Shown: positions 17,420-24,673 of the stretch, piece by piece | Layout: each line of letters begins with the position of its first letter | How positions within the stretch are numbered: the stretch's first letter is position 1 | Assembly (NCBI GenBank): GCA_002840715.1 | Contig: PHBW01000003.1 | Span: forward strand, 1-64,000 | Origin: Chloroflexi bacterium HGW-Chloroflexi-4 | GTDB lineage: Bacteria > Chloroflexota > Anaerolineae > Anaerolineales > Anaerolineaceae | Direction: 5' to 3' | Length of the DNA stretch: 64,000 bases | Notes under the pieces: model-generated | What the model was told of the DNA's origin: nothing | Databases searched by the model: none | The model's input: only the letters and a program-made list of their open reading frames with translations | Program-made: the position numbers and the translations under genes

Positions 17420-17494
17420 GGCCTAAAGGCAATAATTGCATTCTGGCCTACAGGCAATTTATTCCCTTTGGCCAAGGGGCAAAATAATCCTCCA
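17420..17494. repeat. Three 25-bp iteron-like direct repeats
   Basis: GGCCTAAAGGCAAT at 17420, GGCCTACAGGCAAT at 17445 and the degenerate GGCCAAGGGGCAAA at 17470, each exactly 25 bases from the next. Direct repeats of about 20-25 bp next to partition genes are typical of plasmid origins or centromeres. They lie in a 326-base gene-free gap that also holds the hairpin, palindromes and 11-bp repeats listed next. Confidence 0.6.
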
Positions 17495-17510
17495 CGCCAG
17501 AATTAAAAAA

Positions 17511-17560
17511 CTGCACCCCGGCGAGGGTGAAAGATTTGCCTTAAGGCAGCCGGAGTGCAG
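17511..17560. repeat. Nested hairpin with a 12-bp palindrome at its tip
   Basis: CTGCACCCCGGC (17511-17522) pairs with GCCGGAGTGCAG (17549-17560) with one mismatch. Inside it is the perfect palindrome TGCCTTAAGGCA (17537-17548). It could be a terminator of the minus-strand partition operon or a cruciform element of an origin. Confidence 0.55.
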
Positions 17561-17578
17561 AATTGTGCTTTCTTTGGA

Positions 17579-17617
17579 GTGCAAAAGGTGCACTTCTTAA
17601 TCGTGCAGAATTTGCAC
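17579..17617. promoter_or_regulatory. Two identical-architecture palindromes GTGCA-N5-TGCAC
   Basis: GTGCA-AAAGG-TGCAC at 17579-17593 and GTGCA-GAATT-TGCAC at 17603-17617, 24 bases apart. A further AGTGCAG lies at 17554. Paired operators or protein-binding sites are likely. Confidence 0.55.
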
Positions 17618-17628
17618 CTGTTTCAATG

Positions 17629-17661
17629 ACTACTTAATAACTACTTAAAGACAACTTAATA
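17629..17661. repeat. Three 11-bp tandem repeats next to the partition operon
   Basis: ACTACTTAATA, ACTACTTAAAG and ACAACTTAATA directly abut, one per DNA helical turn, ending 3 bases before the stop of the small partition protein gene. Helically phased short repeats are a known form of binding array for ribbon-helix-helix partition proteins. Confidence 0.55.
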
Positions 17662-17664
17662 AAC

Positions 17665-18057
17665 CTAACCCTTTTTCTTTTTAATTCGGATTAACTCATC
17701 CGGGAAAATCAAGTTCCAATCATAACGCGGACTGCGCGATGGTTGTTTGTATTTTCCAAGATCGATGATGCCTGAATGATAATCATTTAGAAAGCGGCCC
17801 AATGCCAGGGTGACCAGTTGGCTGGCAGGGATACGCAATTCTTCAGACAGAGCCATGATCTCTTCGCGTAAGGTTGGCGGAAGATCATAAGTGGCCCGCT
17901 GATCGCGGCGCGATTGGATCTTGGCGCGTTCACGCGACATCCGTTCACGCTCTTTGCGCGGAAGCTGGCTTTCTGCCTGGCGCTGCTGCATGCCGCTTAA
18001 CAGATCAGCAACTGCGGGGTCCAGTGTTGTCCGCCGTTCAAATTTCTTCTCAGCCAT
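17665..18057 (-). CDS. Small DNA-binding-like partner of ParA (partition protein)
   Basis: 130 residues: a charged N-terminal part (RRTTLDPAVADLLSGMQQRQ, then a basic RKERERMSRERAKIQSRRDQR stretch broken by acid residues) and a C-terminal helical part (LPPTLREEIMALSEEL, ASQLVTLALGRFLNDY) that looks like a ribbon-helix-helix or similar DNA-binding fold, ending in a KKKK tail. It overlaps parA by 8 bases. Its ribosome binding site, GGAGGTGATC, is a full-length anti-16S match inside parA. By position it is the ParB/ParG-like adaptor of this ParA. No canonical ParB domain is present. Confidence 0.7.
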   Translation of the reverse strand: MAEKKFERRTTLDPAVADLLSGMQQRQAESQLPRKERERMSRERAKIQSRRDQRATYDLPPTLREEIMALSEELRIPASQLVTLALGRFLNDYHSGIIDLGKYKQPSRSPRYDWNLIFPDELIRIKKKKG

Positions 18058-18820
18058 TGATCACCTCCAACATGCGTGCGAGCACTTGTTTATATCCGCC
18101 TAACCTCTGCTTGCCGTTTTTGTAGCCGTTCATGGCAACCGAGTTTGGAGAGTAATCCCATAAAGTTTTGCCATAAGCCACCGTCTCGCGCACACGCGTA
18201 TCCTGCGGGATGGGCGGCCAGAGATGTTCGCCAAAAGTCTTGGCCAAGTCTTGAAATTGCAGAAAGGTTTCTCGCGTGGTGCGGTCAAAAAAAGTGGGCA
18301 AAATACTGTAACCGCGGTAACGATGTCCGCTCTGATTGATCTCGGCCATGGTGGTCAAAATCTCCTTTACACCGTCCACAGCCAGAGCATCAGGCCGGGT
18401 GGGGATGACCACCCAATCTGCGGCGATCAACCCGTTGACGTGCAGCACATCCAGCGAAGGCGCAAGATCAAGCAGCACTGCATCGTAAGGAGCATCTTGC
18501 AGAATATCCGCAAGAATAGTTTCGCGAAAATCTGAGAGAGTGATCTGCCGTTTAACTTTTTCGGTCTGCTTGTCGCCTGATACCAGATCCAGATTGGGAG
18601 CGATATGCGTGACAACTTTTTCGAGCGTTTCATCCAGGCAGATTAATCGGTAAAGACCGGGAGATTTTTCAAGACCAAAAGACAAGGCTAGATGCCCTTG
18701 TGGGTCGAGATCCACCAGTAAAGTTTTTACCTTCATGCGCGCCAATCCGTCAGCGAGGGTGACCGCGGTGGTGGTCTTTCCAACCCCGCCTTTTTGGTTT
18801 GCGAATGCAAAAATTTTCAT
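18050..18820 (-). CDS. parA: ParA family partition ATPase (first copy)
   Basis: 256 residues, short ParA without an N-terminal HTH, as in type Ib partition systems. Deviant Walker A KGGVGKTTTAVTLA at about 10-23, Walker A' LLVDLDPQGHLALSFG at about 39, and AVLLDLAPSLDVLHVNGLIAAD as the Walker B region. LPTFFDRTTRE and PPIPQDTRVRETVAYGKTLW are typical ParA/Soj pieces. It forms an operon with the overlapping small DNA-binding gene. Four GGGTCGCCCCT-type repeats lie in its promoter region. It differs clearly from the second ParA at 21322-22161. Confidence 0.93.
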   Translation of the reverse strand: MKIFAFANQKGGVGKTTTAVTLADGLARMKVKTLLVDLDPQGHLALSFGLEKSPGLYRLICLDETLEKVVTHIAPNLDLVSGDKQTEKVKRQITLSDFRETILADILQDAPYDAVLLDLAPSLDVLHVNGLIAADWVVIPTRPDALAVDGVKEILTTMAEINQSGHRYRGYSILPTFFDRTTRETFLQFQDLAKTFGEHLWPPIPQDTRVRETVAYGKTLWDYSPNSVAMNGYKNGKQRLGGYKQVLARMLEVING

Positions 18821-18885
18821 TTAATAAAGTATCCTTGTCGCGGGCTGAGAGTTGCGTTGCGGACACTGTTGGATTCCGCGCCTAA

Positions 18886-18975
18886 GGGTCGCCCCTGTGT
18901 ATTATAAAGGGTCACCCCCAGAAAATCAAGGGTCGCCCCTGACGTTATTTTCAATATTAATTTAGGGTCGCCCCT
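18886..18975. promoter_or_regulatory. Four GGGTCGCCCCT repeats, candidate centromere or operator
   Basis: GGGTCGCCCCT at 18886, 18930 and 18965, with a variant GGGTCACCCCC at 18909; start-to-start distances 23, 21 and 35. They sit 66-155 bases upstream of parA (first copy). In type Ib systems the small DNA-binding protein binds direct repeats in exactly this position, both as autoregulator and at the centromere. The rest of 18821-19144 shows no gene. Confidence 0.7.
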
Positions 18976-19127
18976 AGTAGTGTTATAAAGCCAGAAAGCG
19001 CCTGTTTTCCGCAAAATGGCAGTATTTGGACGTGCCTGATTTTAATCTGATAAAAACCGGAAATACGAGGTTTTTCAAAATCCCTAATACTTTGGAGGTT
19101 TCTAGAATTTGGAGATTATCAGAAAGT

Positions 19128-19141
19128 GTAACCGGGGTGAC
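19128..19141. promoter_or_regulatory. GTAACC-type palindrome, copy 1 (degenerate)
   Basis: GTAACCGGGGTGAC preceded by AAAGT, one mismatch from the palindrome GTAACC-N2-GGTTAC found at 20004 and 20096. It lies just past the end of the methyltransferase-like gene. Confidence 0.5.
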
Positions 19142-19144
19142 ACA

Positions 19145-19840
19145 TTACCAAATTCCGGGAAATAATCGATGTTTGACTTTTGATGCATAATCAGAATATC
19201 CATGTAGTTCTTCATGCAACATTTGATCTTCAAGTTTTGTTCGAATGATCATGATGATTGATAATGTCATTACCGGGATGAATGACCAATAGCTGTCAAG
19301 GATAATTGGCATCATAATGTATGACCAAAATCCACCGGTGTACCCCGGGTGTCTGATAAGTCTATAAGGTCCGCTATCGCAAACGGTATGTCCTCTATCG
19401 GTTTGTAATCGGACAACACCCGAGAAGAATGCATTTTCAATAAATGCCCAAGAAGAGAATACATAAGCCAAGATCATGATTATTATGGCGGCGATTTTAA
19501 CTGCCAGCGGAAATGGTGCAGGCGTCCAGTTGAATTTTTCTTCAAGACCGGCGATGAGGGGCACAAAGATACTGCCAAATGCCAGTGAGGGTGCCAGAAC
19601 CCTATCCCAGGATTTGGCGTCTTTACGGCTCATTGATTGTGCCCTTTCAGCAATGATGCCAGGGTGTTTGCGTGCAGCTAATAACCGACTTATGACGAAA
19701 CCTAAGAAAAGTGTTAGTGCATAGATCCATGCTTCCCACCAGTTCCAGTGCCAGGAGATCAGCATGGGAAGTAAGGGCAAAATGATGACAACGATGATAA
19801 GTTGAAAAATGATTTTGCTGGAGTAAGTTTTCTTGTTCAT
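19145..19840 (-). CDS. Isoprenylcysteine carboxyl methyltransferase-like membrane protein
   Basis: 231 residues with five hydrophobic segments and the ICMT/PEMT-family C-terminal signature: DRGHTVCDSGPYRLIRHPGY, TGGFWSYI and EDQMLHEELHGYSDYASKVKHRLFPGIW. The RHPxYxG motif and the EE-plus-Tyr region form the S-adenosylmethionine pocket in this family. Substrates of bacterial members are mostly unknown (small thiols, lipids or isoprenoids). GGAGGATTCTT gives a clear start. It sits between the two partition modules, flanked by GTAACC palindromes, and may be a passenger gene. Confidence 0.88.
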   Translation of the reverse strand: MNKKTYSSKIIFQLIIVVIILPLLPMLISWHWNWWEAWIYALTLFLGFVISRLLAARKHPGIIAERAQSMSRKDAKSWDRVLAPSLAFGSIFVPLIAGLEEKFNWTPAPFPLAVKIAAIIIMILAYVFSSWAFIENAFFSGVVRLQTDRGHTVCDSGPYRLIRHPGYTGGFWSYIMMPIILDSYWSFIPVMTLSIIMIIRTKLEDQMLHEELHGYSDYASKVKHRLFPGIW

Positions 19841-20003
19841 AAGAATCCTCCCAATTCGAGTTTATTCCAAAAATATTAAAACTATGTCAGAAAATTCAAT
19901 ACAAAAGCAACAGTCACAATAGTGGATTGTTATGATTGAAATGGTTGATTGTGGTCCAGTTTGAAAGTGACTGTTTGAATAAAAAACTTCACCAAACCAA
20001 AGT

Positions 20004-20017
20004 GTAACCACGGTTAC
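20004..20017. promoter_or_regulatory. GTAACC-N2-GGTTAC palindrome, copy 2
   Basis: GTAACCACGGTTAC, perfect 6-bp arms, preceded by CAAAGT as in the other copies. Candidate parS-like site for the adjacent ParB. Confidence 0.6.
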
Positions 20018-20095
20018 GAATTAGGTTCATTTCAATATTCTGCGAAATTGGTTGTTTTGGAGATTGTCTTGCAAAAGGTACTGGGTCCTTAAAGT

Positions 20096-20109
20096 GTAAC
20101 CAAGGTTAC
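20096..20109. promoter_or_regulatory. GTAACC-N2-GGTTAC palindrome, copy 3
   Basis: GTAACCAAGGTTAC, perfect 6-bp arms, preceded by TAAAGT, 92 bases from copy 2 and 50 bases downstream of the parB stop. Confidence 0.6.
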
Positions 20110-20117
20110 TATATTAA

Positions 20118-20142
20118 AAACCCGGTAGATATCACCGGGTTT
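20118..20142 (-). terminator. Terminator of the parB operon
   Basis: AAACCCGGT (20118-20126) and ACCGGGTTT (20134-20142) with a 7-base loop. On the minus strand it is followed by TTTT; it could work both ways. Confidence 0.8.
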
Positions 20143-20158
20143 TCCTAATCACTAATCA

Positions 20159-21298
20159 CTACTTTCTGTCCAGTCTGGCTTTGATCAACCTTGCCAGCTC
20201 CTCAAGCAGCATCAGTGAGTCTTTTCCATTGCCCTTTACCACTAATGTGTCGGCGATTTCATCCAGGGCTTCGTCACGGCTGAGTCGGTCGAGTTCTGAA
20301 AGGGTTTGCACGAAGCGCCGCATAGAACGTGCGGCTTGTCGCCCCGGTTCCGGCAGGATGGGTGTGGGTGGTTTGCGGTTGGTTCCTTCGTTAACTTGTG
20401 GAAGGGTGACCATCTCTGAAACTTCGTCAGAGGTCAACTGATTTTGAATACTCAAACGGATCATGCGATCCCACTGTTCGCGGGGAGCGGAAAGGATCTC
20501 GCGCAGAACACGTTCAGAAAGACGGTAGCGATCAGCCATATCCAATTGTTGGGTTGAGAGCTGCAATATGTTGAGCAGTTGCACCATGCGCGGACGTGTA
20601 AGCTGCATGATCGGCATCAGCTTCTCCCACAAGCCGGAGGGCATGCGCGAGTTGCGAGCTTGTCTGAAGAATTCGTAATCGTCTTCTACCTCCGGATCAG
20701 GTTCGATACCCAATTCGGCCAAAATTAAAGAAGCGACCTCGCAAGATTGTTCCACAGCGGAAGGTGGTTCAGCATGGCGGTTTTCAAGCACCTGACGTTG
20801 ACGAGTAGGATGATCGACCACTTCAACGCGCAGTTGTGGTTCATCTGCGGCGCCGGAGGAGGCATATTGCAAACAGGCAGCCCAATAGCGGCGTTCGCCT
20901 GTTTCGATTTGAAAAACATAATCACCACTCGCACCGCTGACCCATTTGCCGGTGATGGATTTGATCTGGCCGTGTTCTTCAAAGGAAGAGCCCATCATCA
21001 ACAGTTTTTCAATCTCTGCTGCGGCACCTTGATCGGCGCGTGCCAGTGCAAGCCATTCCATGGCGGCCTGATAGCAGTTCAATCGTCCGCTGAAAAAATC
21101 AGCGCGCAGTGAGGGTGGTAGCATACGGCGCGGTTGAAAGCGGTCTGGAATCATCTGGCTGGGAGTCAGGCGTTCAATCCGCTCAACAGCAGGTGCTTGC
21201 GGTGCTTGCTCAATGATTGAAGGGGTCTGGATCTTGGTCTTTTCTGAAGCTGAAGCGGAAAGATCGTCAAAGGCGCTGAAGCGTTTTTTAGGTGGCAT
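20159..21298 (-). CDS. parB: ParB-like partition protein
   Basis: 379 residues. An N-terminal linker (about 1-45) is followed by a ParB/Srx-type domain: LTPSQMIPDRFQPRR near 45-60, and the arginine-patch motif ETGERRYWAACLQYA near 130. A helical HTH region follows (RMVQLLNILQLSTQQLDMADRYRLSERVLREIL). The GERR motif is the CTP/DNA-contact box of ParB proteins. The spacing between the N-terminal motif and GERR is longer than usual, so this is a divergent ParB. It starts 23 bases after the second parA. Two GTAACC palindromes lie just downstream, candidate binding sites. Confidence 0.85.
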   Translation of the reverse strand: MPPKKRFSAFDDLSASASEKTKIQTPSIIEQAPQAPAVERIERLTPSQMIPDRFQPRRMLPPSLRADFFSGRLNCYQAAMEWLALARADQGAAAEIEKLLMMGSSFEEHGQIKSITGKWVSGASGDYVFQIETGERRYWAACLQYASSGAADEPQLRVEVVDHPTRQRQVLENRHAEPPSAVEQSCEVASLILAELGIEPDPEVEDDYEFFRQARNSRMPSGLWEKLMPIMQLTRPRMVQLLNILQLSTQQLDMADRYRLSERVLREILSAPREQWDRMIRLSIQNQLTSDEVSEMVTLPQVNEGTNRKPPTPILPEPGRQAARSMRRFVQTLSELDRLSRDEALDEIADTLVVKGNGKDSLMLLEELARLIKARLDRK

Positions 21299-21321
21299 AC
21301 AAAAACTTCCTTTTCAGGCAC

Positions 21322-22161
21322 TCAGCCGGATTGGGTTTTCTTGAGAATCGTGTCAACAAGGTCTGCGTACTCATGGGTGGCTCGTGAGCTTGAGGCGATA
21401 TTTTCAGCGGTGCGAGACCGAGGTGGACGGTAGGTGAACACGTCCATATGACTTGAGTGAGCATAAGCCAGGTCTGAAGCTTTGTGGATTGGAGGCAGTA
21501 AGTTGGTTTTGAAGCGCTGCTGCAACTCGCCCAAGATCTCTTGAGCTTCTGCGCGTTGTTCTTCACACAAGGTGGGTAGATAGCCGAGAATTTTCAGATC
21601 AGGTCGAAAGTGGGTTTGCACCTGTTCGATGGTGCGCTGCAGTTCGATCAAACCAGAGACGCCCAGGTAGCTGGTCTCAACCGGTATCAGAACGAAATTT
21701 GCGGCTACCAGCGCGTTAATCAGAAGGTCTCCGGTTGTGGGTGGGGTATCGATGATGATGTAGGCATAATCGGTTTGCACGGAAGCCAGTGCGCGCTGCA
21801 GGCGGGTTTCGTTGGCCATCAAAGCAGGCAGATCGCGGGCTGCCTTGATCATCTCGCCATGGTCTGAAGGGATGAAGAAAAGGTTGGGATGGTGGTCGCT
21901 TTTTTGAATGATGCGTTGGATCGAGGGTGGTGGGGTTTCAGTGAGCAGCTCTGCCAGTGAAGCTGGCAGTTTTTGCTGTCCTTTTTCAAAGGCGGTTGCC
22001 AGCAGGGCGTGTCCCTGGGGGTCCATATCCACCAGCAGCACACGGCTGGCGGCGCCGGTTTTATCTGAAAGGCGCAATGCTAAACCTGCGGCCAGATTGA
22101 CTGCTGTGGTGGTTTTACCCACTCCACCCTTTTCATTTGCGATCGAAATCGTGATTGCCAT
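21322..22161 (-). CDS. parA: ParA family partition ATPase (second copy)
   Basis: 279 residues with deviant Walker A EKGGVGKTTTAVNLAAGLAL, Walker A' LLVDMDPQGHALLA, Walker B YIIIDTPPTTGDLLINALVAA, and PVETSYLGVSGLIELQ. This is the Soj/ParA type paired with ParB directly downstream. It differs from the first ParA in length, motif details and partner, so the region holds two independent partition systems. It diverges from the AAA ATPase gene across a 203-base gap with repeats. Confidence 0.93.
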   Translation of the reverse strand: MAITISIANEKGGVGKTTTAVNLAAGLALRLSDKTGAASRVLLVDMDPQGHALLATAFEKGQQKLPASLAELLTETPPPSIQRIIQKSDHHPNLFFIPSDHGEMIKAARDLPALMANETRLQRALASVQTDYAYIIIDTPPTTGDLLINALVAANFVLIPVETSYLGVSGLIELQRTIEQVQTHFRPDLKILGYLPTLCEEQRAEAQEILGELQQRFKTNLLPPIHKASDLAYAHSSHMDVFTYRPPRSRTAENIASSSRATHEYADLVDTILKKTQSG

Positions 22162-22191
22162 GCGAGTTCTTTACCCTTCTTTTCTCGTATT

Positions 22192-22322
22192 TATTGATTT
22201 GAGAAGATTATACTCATTTTTCTTACTTCTGATATCATATTAGCATAAAATGATCGTCACTTCAACTAATTGCGCTAAATCACGTTTTAAAACCTATAAT
22301 TACCGTAATTCTATTGATTTGA
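22192..22322. promoter_or_regulatory. Divergent control region between parA and the AAA ATPase gene
   Basis: TATTGATTTGA occurs at 22192-22202 and again at 22312-22322, 120 bases apart, flanking the palindrome AATTAC-C-GTAATT (22298-22310). The region is AT-rich and drives genes in both directions; operator or origin function is possible. Confidence 0.5.
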
Positions 22323-22364
22323 TTCCGATTTCGTGCGATAATTCATGTGCAGGAGGAAGAACAC

Positions 22365-23183
22365 ATGTTTGATTCCATGAATGATAACGAGTGGCGCCTG
22401 ATCCGGCTTGAACGTCTGGGTCTGAAAGAGGATCCTTTTAAGCTTTCAGCCGATCCGCGCTACCTTTACCTTGGCCCGGAGCATCTGGCAGTCTATCGCC
22501 AGGCACAGGGTGTCATTTCTCGCCGCCGAGGTTTGGCCTTGATCACCGGCGACATGGGTATGGGCAAGAGTTCACTTGCCCGGCGCCTCTATGACGTGTA
22601 TGCCTCCGAAGAGAACATCGATATCTGCTACATCCATACTGCGGCATTCAAATCCGCCATGGATGCAGCCCGACAGATTTCGCAGACCTTGGGGGTACCA
22701 CCCCAACGCTCTTTCCAACGCCAGATGGAGGGGTTGGAAAAATTCATGGCCGATGCCTATGCTGCCAACCACAATGTAATTGTACTGCTGGATGACGCGC
22801 AGCTCATGGAGGGCGAAGCACTTGAAGTGCTGCACCGTCTTTATAATTTTGATTACGACGCCAAGGTGGTTCAGGTGCTGGCTTTCGGTCAGTCTGAAAT
22901 GTCTGGTGTGTTTGAACTTAATAAATCAGTCAATGCCCGTGTCTTTGTGCGTCTGGCTTTGCCTCCCCTCACCCTCTCGAGTGCGCTGCAAATGGTCGTG
23001 TTCAGACTGCGTGTGGCCGGACGATCAGAGCCGTTGATCAATGATGATGCTTTTGAAGTCTTGTACGAAAAATCCCAAGGGGTGCCGCGCGAGATTATTC
23101 GCCTGTGCGCCCTTTCGATGGACCATCTGCTGCAGAGCGAAGATTCCATGATCAGTGTGGAAATCGCTCGGAAGGTGAAATGA
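22365..23183 (+). CDS. ExeA/TniB-like AAA ATPase
   Basis: 272 residues. It starts with LERLGLKEDPFKLSADPRYLYLG, the usual opening of ExeA-type ATPases, then Walker A GDMGMGKSSLARRLY at about 65-79 and Walker B NVIVLLDDAQLM at about 138. The sensor region is VVQVLAFGQSEM, and arginines in NARVFVRL and GVPREIIRLCALSMDHLL complete a normal AAA core. Such ATPases serve type II secretion, transposition target selection (TniB, MuB) or plasmid functions. Here the neighbours are partition and initiator-like genes. I chose ATG 22365, with AGGAGGA 6 bases upstream. It overlaps the next gene by ATGA. Confidence 0.85.
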   Translation: MFDSMNDNEWRLIRLERLGLKEDPFKLSADPRYLYLGPEHLAVYRQAQGVISRRRGLALITGDMGMGKSSLARRLYDVYASEENIDICYIHTAAFKSAMDAARQISQTLGVPPQRSFQRQMEGLEKFMADAYAANHNVIVLLDDAQLMEGEALEVLHRLYNFDYDAKVVQVLAFGQSEMSGVFELNKSVNARVFVRLALPPLTLSSALQMVVFRLRVAGRSEPLINDDAFEVLYEKSQGVPREIIRLCALSMDHLLQSEDSMISVEIARKVK

Positions 23184-23515
23184 GTATGGCTGCTAACACG
23201 AACTCCAACCGGAGTGCCTGGGTTCAACTCTATGAGGCCCGCAGTGTGCCAAGCGAACCTGAAAGCCGTTCGCCAGGTCGTCCGCCGGGTATTGTGCCGC
23301 GCCGTAAGGTCGGCCTCACTCTTTCGCAGGGTGAAATCACCGAAATTGAACATTGGCAGGATCGTTTTTCCAATTTAATGGGACGAAAAGTGTCTGTTGG
23401 CGAAACGGTCGGAATACTGGTGCGTATCTGTTCAGCACGCCTGGCCAATCTCGAAGAAGAGCTTGATACCCAGGTGCTTTCGATGTTTGTGGAAAAATTA
23501 GTAGGCGAGGAGTGA
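23180..23515 (+). CDS. Small DNA-binding-like protein in the replication block
   Basis: 111 residues starting at the ATG that overlaps the AAA ATPase stop. The first 50 residues are polar and Pro/Arg-rich (PGRPPGIVPRRKVGL). Residues about 50-105 are helical with SQGEITEIEHWQDRFSNLMG and VSVGETVGILVRICSARL, which resembles a ribbon-helix-helix dimerisation unit. I recognise no named family. Tight coupling suggests it works with the ATPase, perhaps as its DNA-binding adaptor. Confidence 0.6.
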   Translation: MSMAANTNSNRSAWVQLYEARSVPSEPESRSPGRPPGIVPRRKVGLTLSQGEITEIEHWQDRFSNLMGRKVSVGETVGILVRICSARLANLEEELDTQVLSMFVEKLVGEE

Positions 23516-23529
23516 ATTTTTTCTACCGG

Positions 23530-23545
23530 AAACCCCCGGGGTTTT
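23530..23545. terminator. Short GC-rich inverted repeat before the initiator-like gene
   Basis: AAACCCC, centre C, GGGGTTT followed by TT, within the 113-173-base gap after the small protein gene. It may attenuate read-through or belong to an origin. The loop is too small for a standard hairpin unless the inner pairs open. Confidence 0.4.
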
Positions 23546-23688
23546 TGGAAGAAAAAATTACCAAATCAAAAGAAATTGGCAACCAAATCGCCCGAAAGAA
23601 GATGACAGGAAAGTCTTTTATTAGCTGAATGATAAATAGGAATACAACGGCGGCAGGCGGGACTGCCGTGATTCAGGAAAGGGTCTGC

Positions 23689-24624
23689 ATGGACCAGCCG
23701 GTACAAAATCGATCATTGGGAGTAAACCTGCCTGGGCATAAAGAAGCCTGGGAAATGGTGCTCGGGGAGCTGCGGCATGATATGTCGCGCGCTCTCTACG
23801 AGACCTGGGTTCAACCCCTGCGGTTGGTCGGTTATGAAAACAAAACCTTTACAGTTGGGGCATACAACTCCTACGGCAAGGATTGGGTGGAAGGACGCCT
23901 TAGCGCCCAAATTACCCGCATCCTTGAAGGTCTATATAACGAGCCGGTTTCGTTTAAAGTAATCGTGCAAAATGGTTTTTACAAAGGCGGCGCCAGCTCA
24001 CCCTCTATGGGCACCAAGCAATCAAGTTTTCAGGGTGGGAGTCAGTTTATAGAACCTTCGATCCAAGTCGAAGAAGACGAACCCCCACAAATAATTTCAA
24101 CGAAAATTGACTTTTTTGAAGAACAAGATGAAACCGCTGTGGGTGCAGCGCCAGTGAACGATCGTTCACGCAAGTTTATGCTGCAACGCGCTTACGGCAG
24201 CGAACGCGCAAGGCTCATCCAGCCTGAGCGCGGCATGTTCCTCACCAACTACTTTTTCAATAACTGGCTGCCTCTGATTGGGCATTCCGCTTTTACTGTC
24301 ATCCTGGCCGCCCGCTCGCTGTGCTTCTGGAACCCCATGACCGGCGAACTGCGCAACGTGGTCGAAACCGAAATGGGGGAACTGGCCGAAAGGGCCGCAG
24401 TCTCTGTCCGCACCGTCAAGGATGTGCTCAACAACGAACTGGTGCAGCGCTACTTCCTGCGCTACCGTGTGCGCCGGGTGATGACCTCCAACGGCGTCAG
24501 AACCGCCGGCATCAGCCTGCAGGTGCGCATGGACGATCCGCTCACACCATTGGACCAGGTCACCTCCGGGTTGATGGAGGAAGAGGAATGGTACTTCCCC
24601 GAGTTTTCGGGGGAGAAGGAATAG
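23689..24624 (+). CDS. Initiator-like protein with DnaA N-terminal domain
   Basis: 311 residues from ATG 23689, preferred over 23629 because AGGAAAGGG lies 6 bases upstream. Residues about 15-95 match the DnaA N-terminal domain (DnaB-interaction/KH-like): WEMVLGELRHDMSRALYETW, VQPLRLVGYENKTFTV, YGKDWVEGRLS. There is no AAA+ motif and no DnaA domain IV signature. After an acidic linker, the C-terminal half (ERGMFLTNYFFNNWLPLIG, ELAERAAVSVRTVKDVLNNE) looks like a winged-helix DNA-binding domain. The architecture suits a plasmid-type initiator or helicase loader. The role is inferred from domain plus partition neighbours. Confidence 0.75.
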   Translation: MDQPVQNRSLGVNLPGHKEAWEMVLGELRHDMSRALYETWVQPLRLVGYENKTFTVGAYNSYGKDWVEGRLSAQITRILEGLYNEPVSFKVIVQNGFYKGGASSPSMGTKQSSFQGGSQFIEPSIQVEEDEPPQIISTKIDFFEEQDETAVGAAPVNDRSRKFMLQRAYGSERARLIQPERGMFLTNYFFNNWLPLIGHSAFTVILAARSLCFWNPMTGELRNVVETEMGELAERAAVSVRTVKDVLNNELVQRYFLRYRVRRVMTSNGVRTAGISLQVRMDDPLTPLDQVTSGLMEEEEWYFPEFSGEKE

Positions 24625-24632
24625 AAGAATAC

Positions 24633-24673
24633 AAAAAAAGGATCCTTTTCACTGAGAAGGGTCCTTTTTTTAT
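24633..24673 (+). terminator. Terminator at the end of the replication block
   Basis: AAAAAAAGGATCCTTTTC and GAGAAGGGTCCTTTTTTT pair with minor mismatches around a 4-base loop, flanked by A- and T-runs; it should stop transcription from both sides. Confidence 0.85.

Larger units (their letters stand above)
19841..20158. other. Gene-free gap with two GTAACC palindromes and a terminator
   Basis: 318 bases between the methyltransferase-like gene and parB. No open frame of note. It contains the perfect palindromes at 20004-20017 and 20096-20109 and the hairpin at 20118-20142. Confidence 0.6.

Noticed and set aside
17420..17494. 25-bp repeats as a CRISPR array
   Set aside because: Only three units, directly abutting, and no spacers or cas genes nearby.
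20159..22161. Canonical chromosomal parS (TGTTTCACGTGAAACA) near parAB
   Set aside because: I looked through the par gaps and found no match, which is why other palindromes were proposed as sites.
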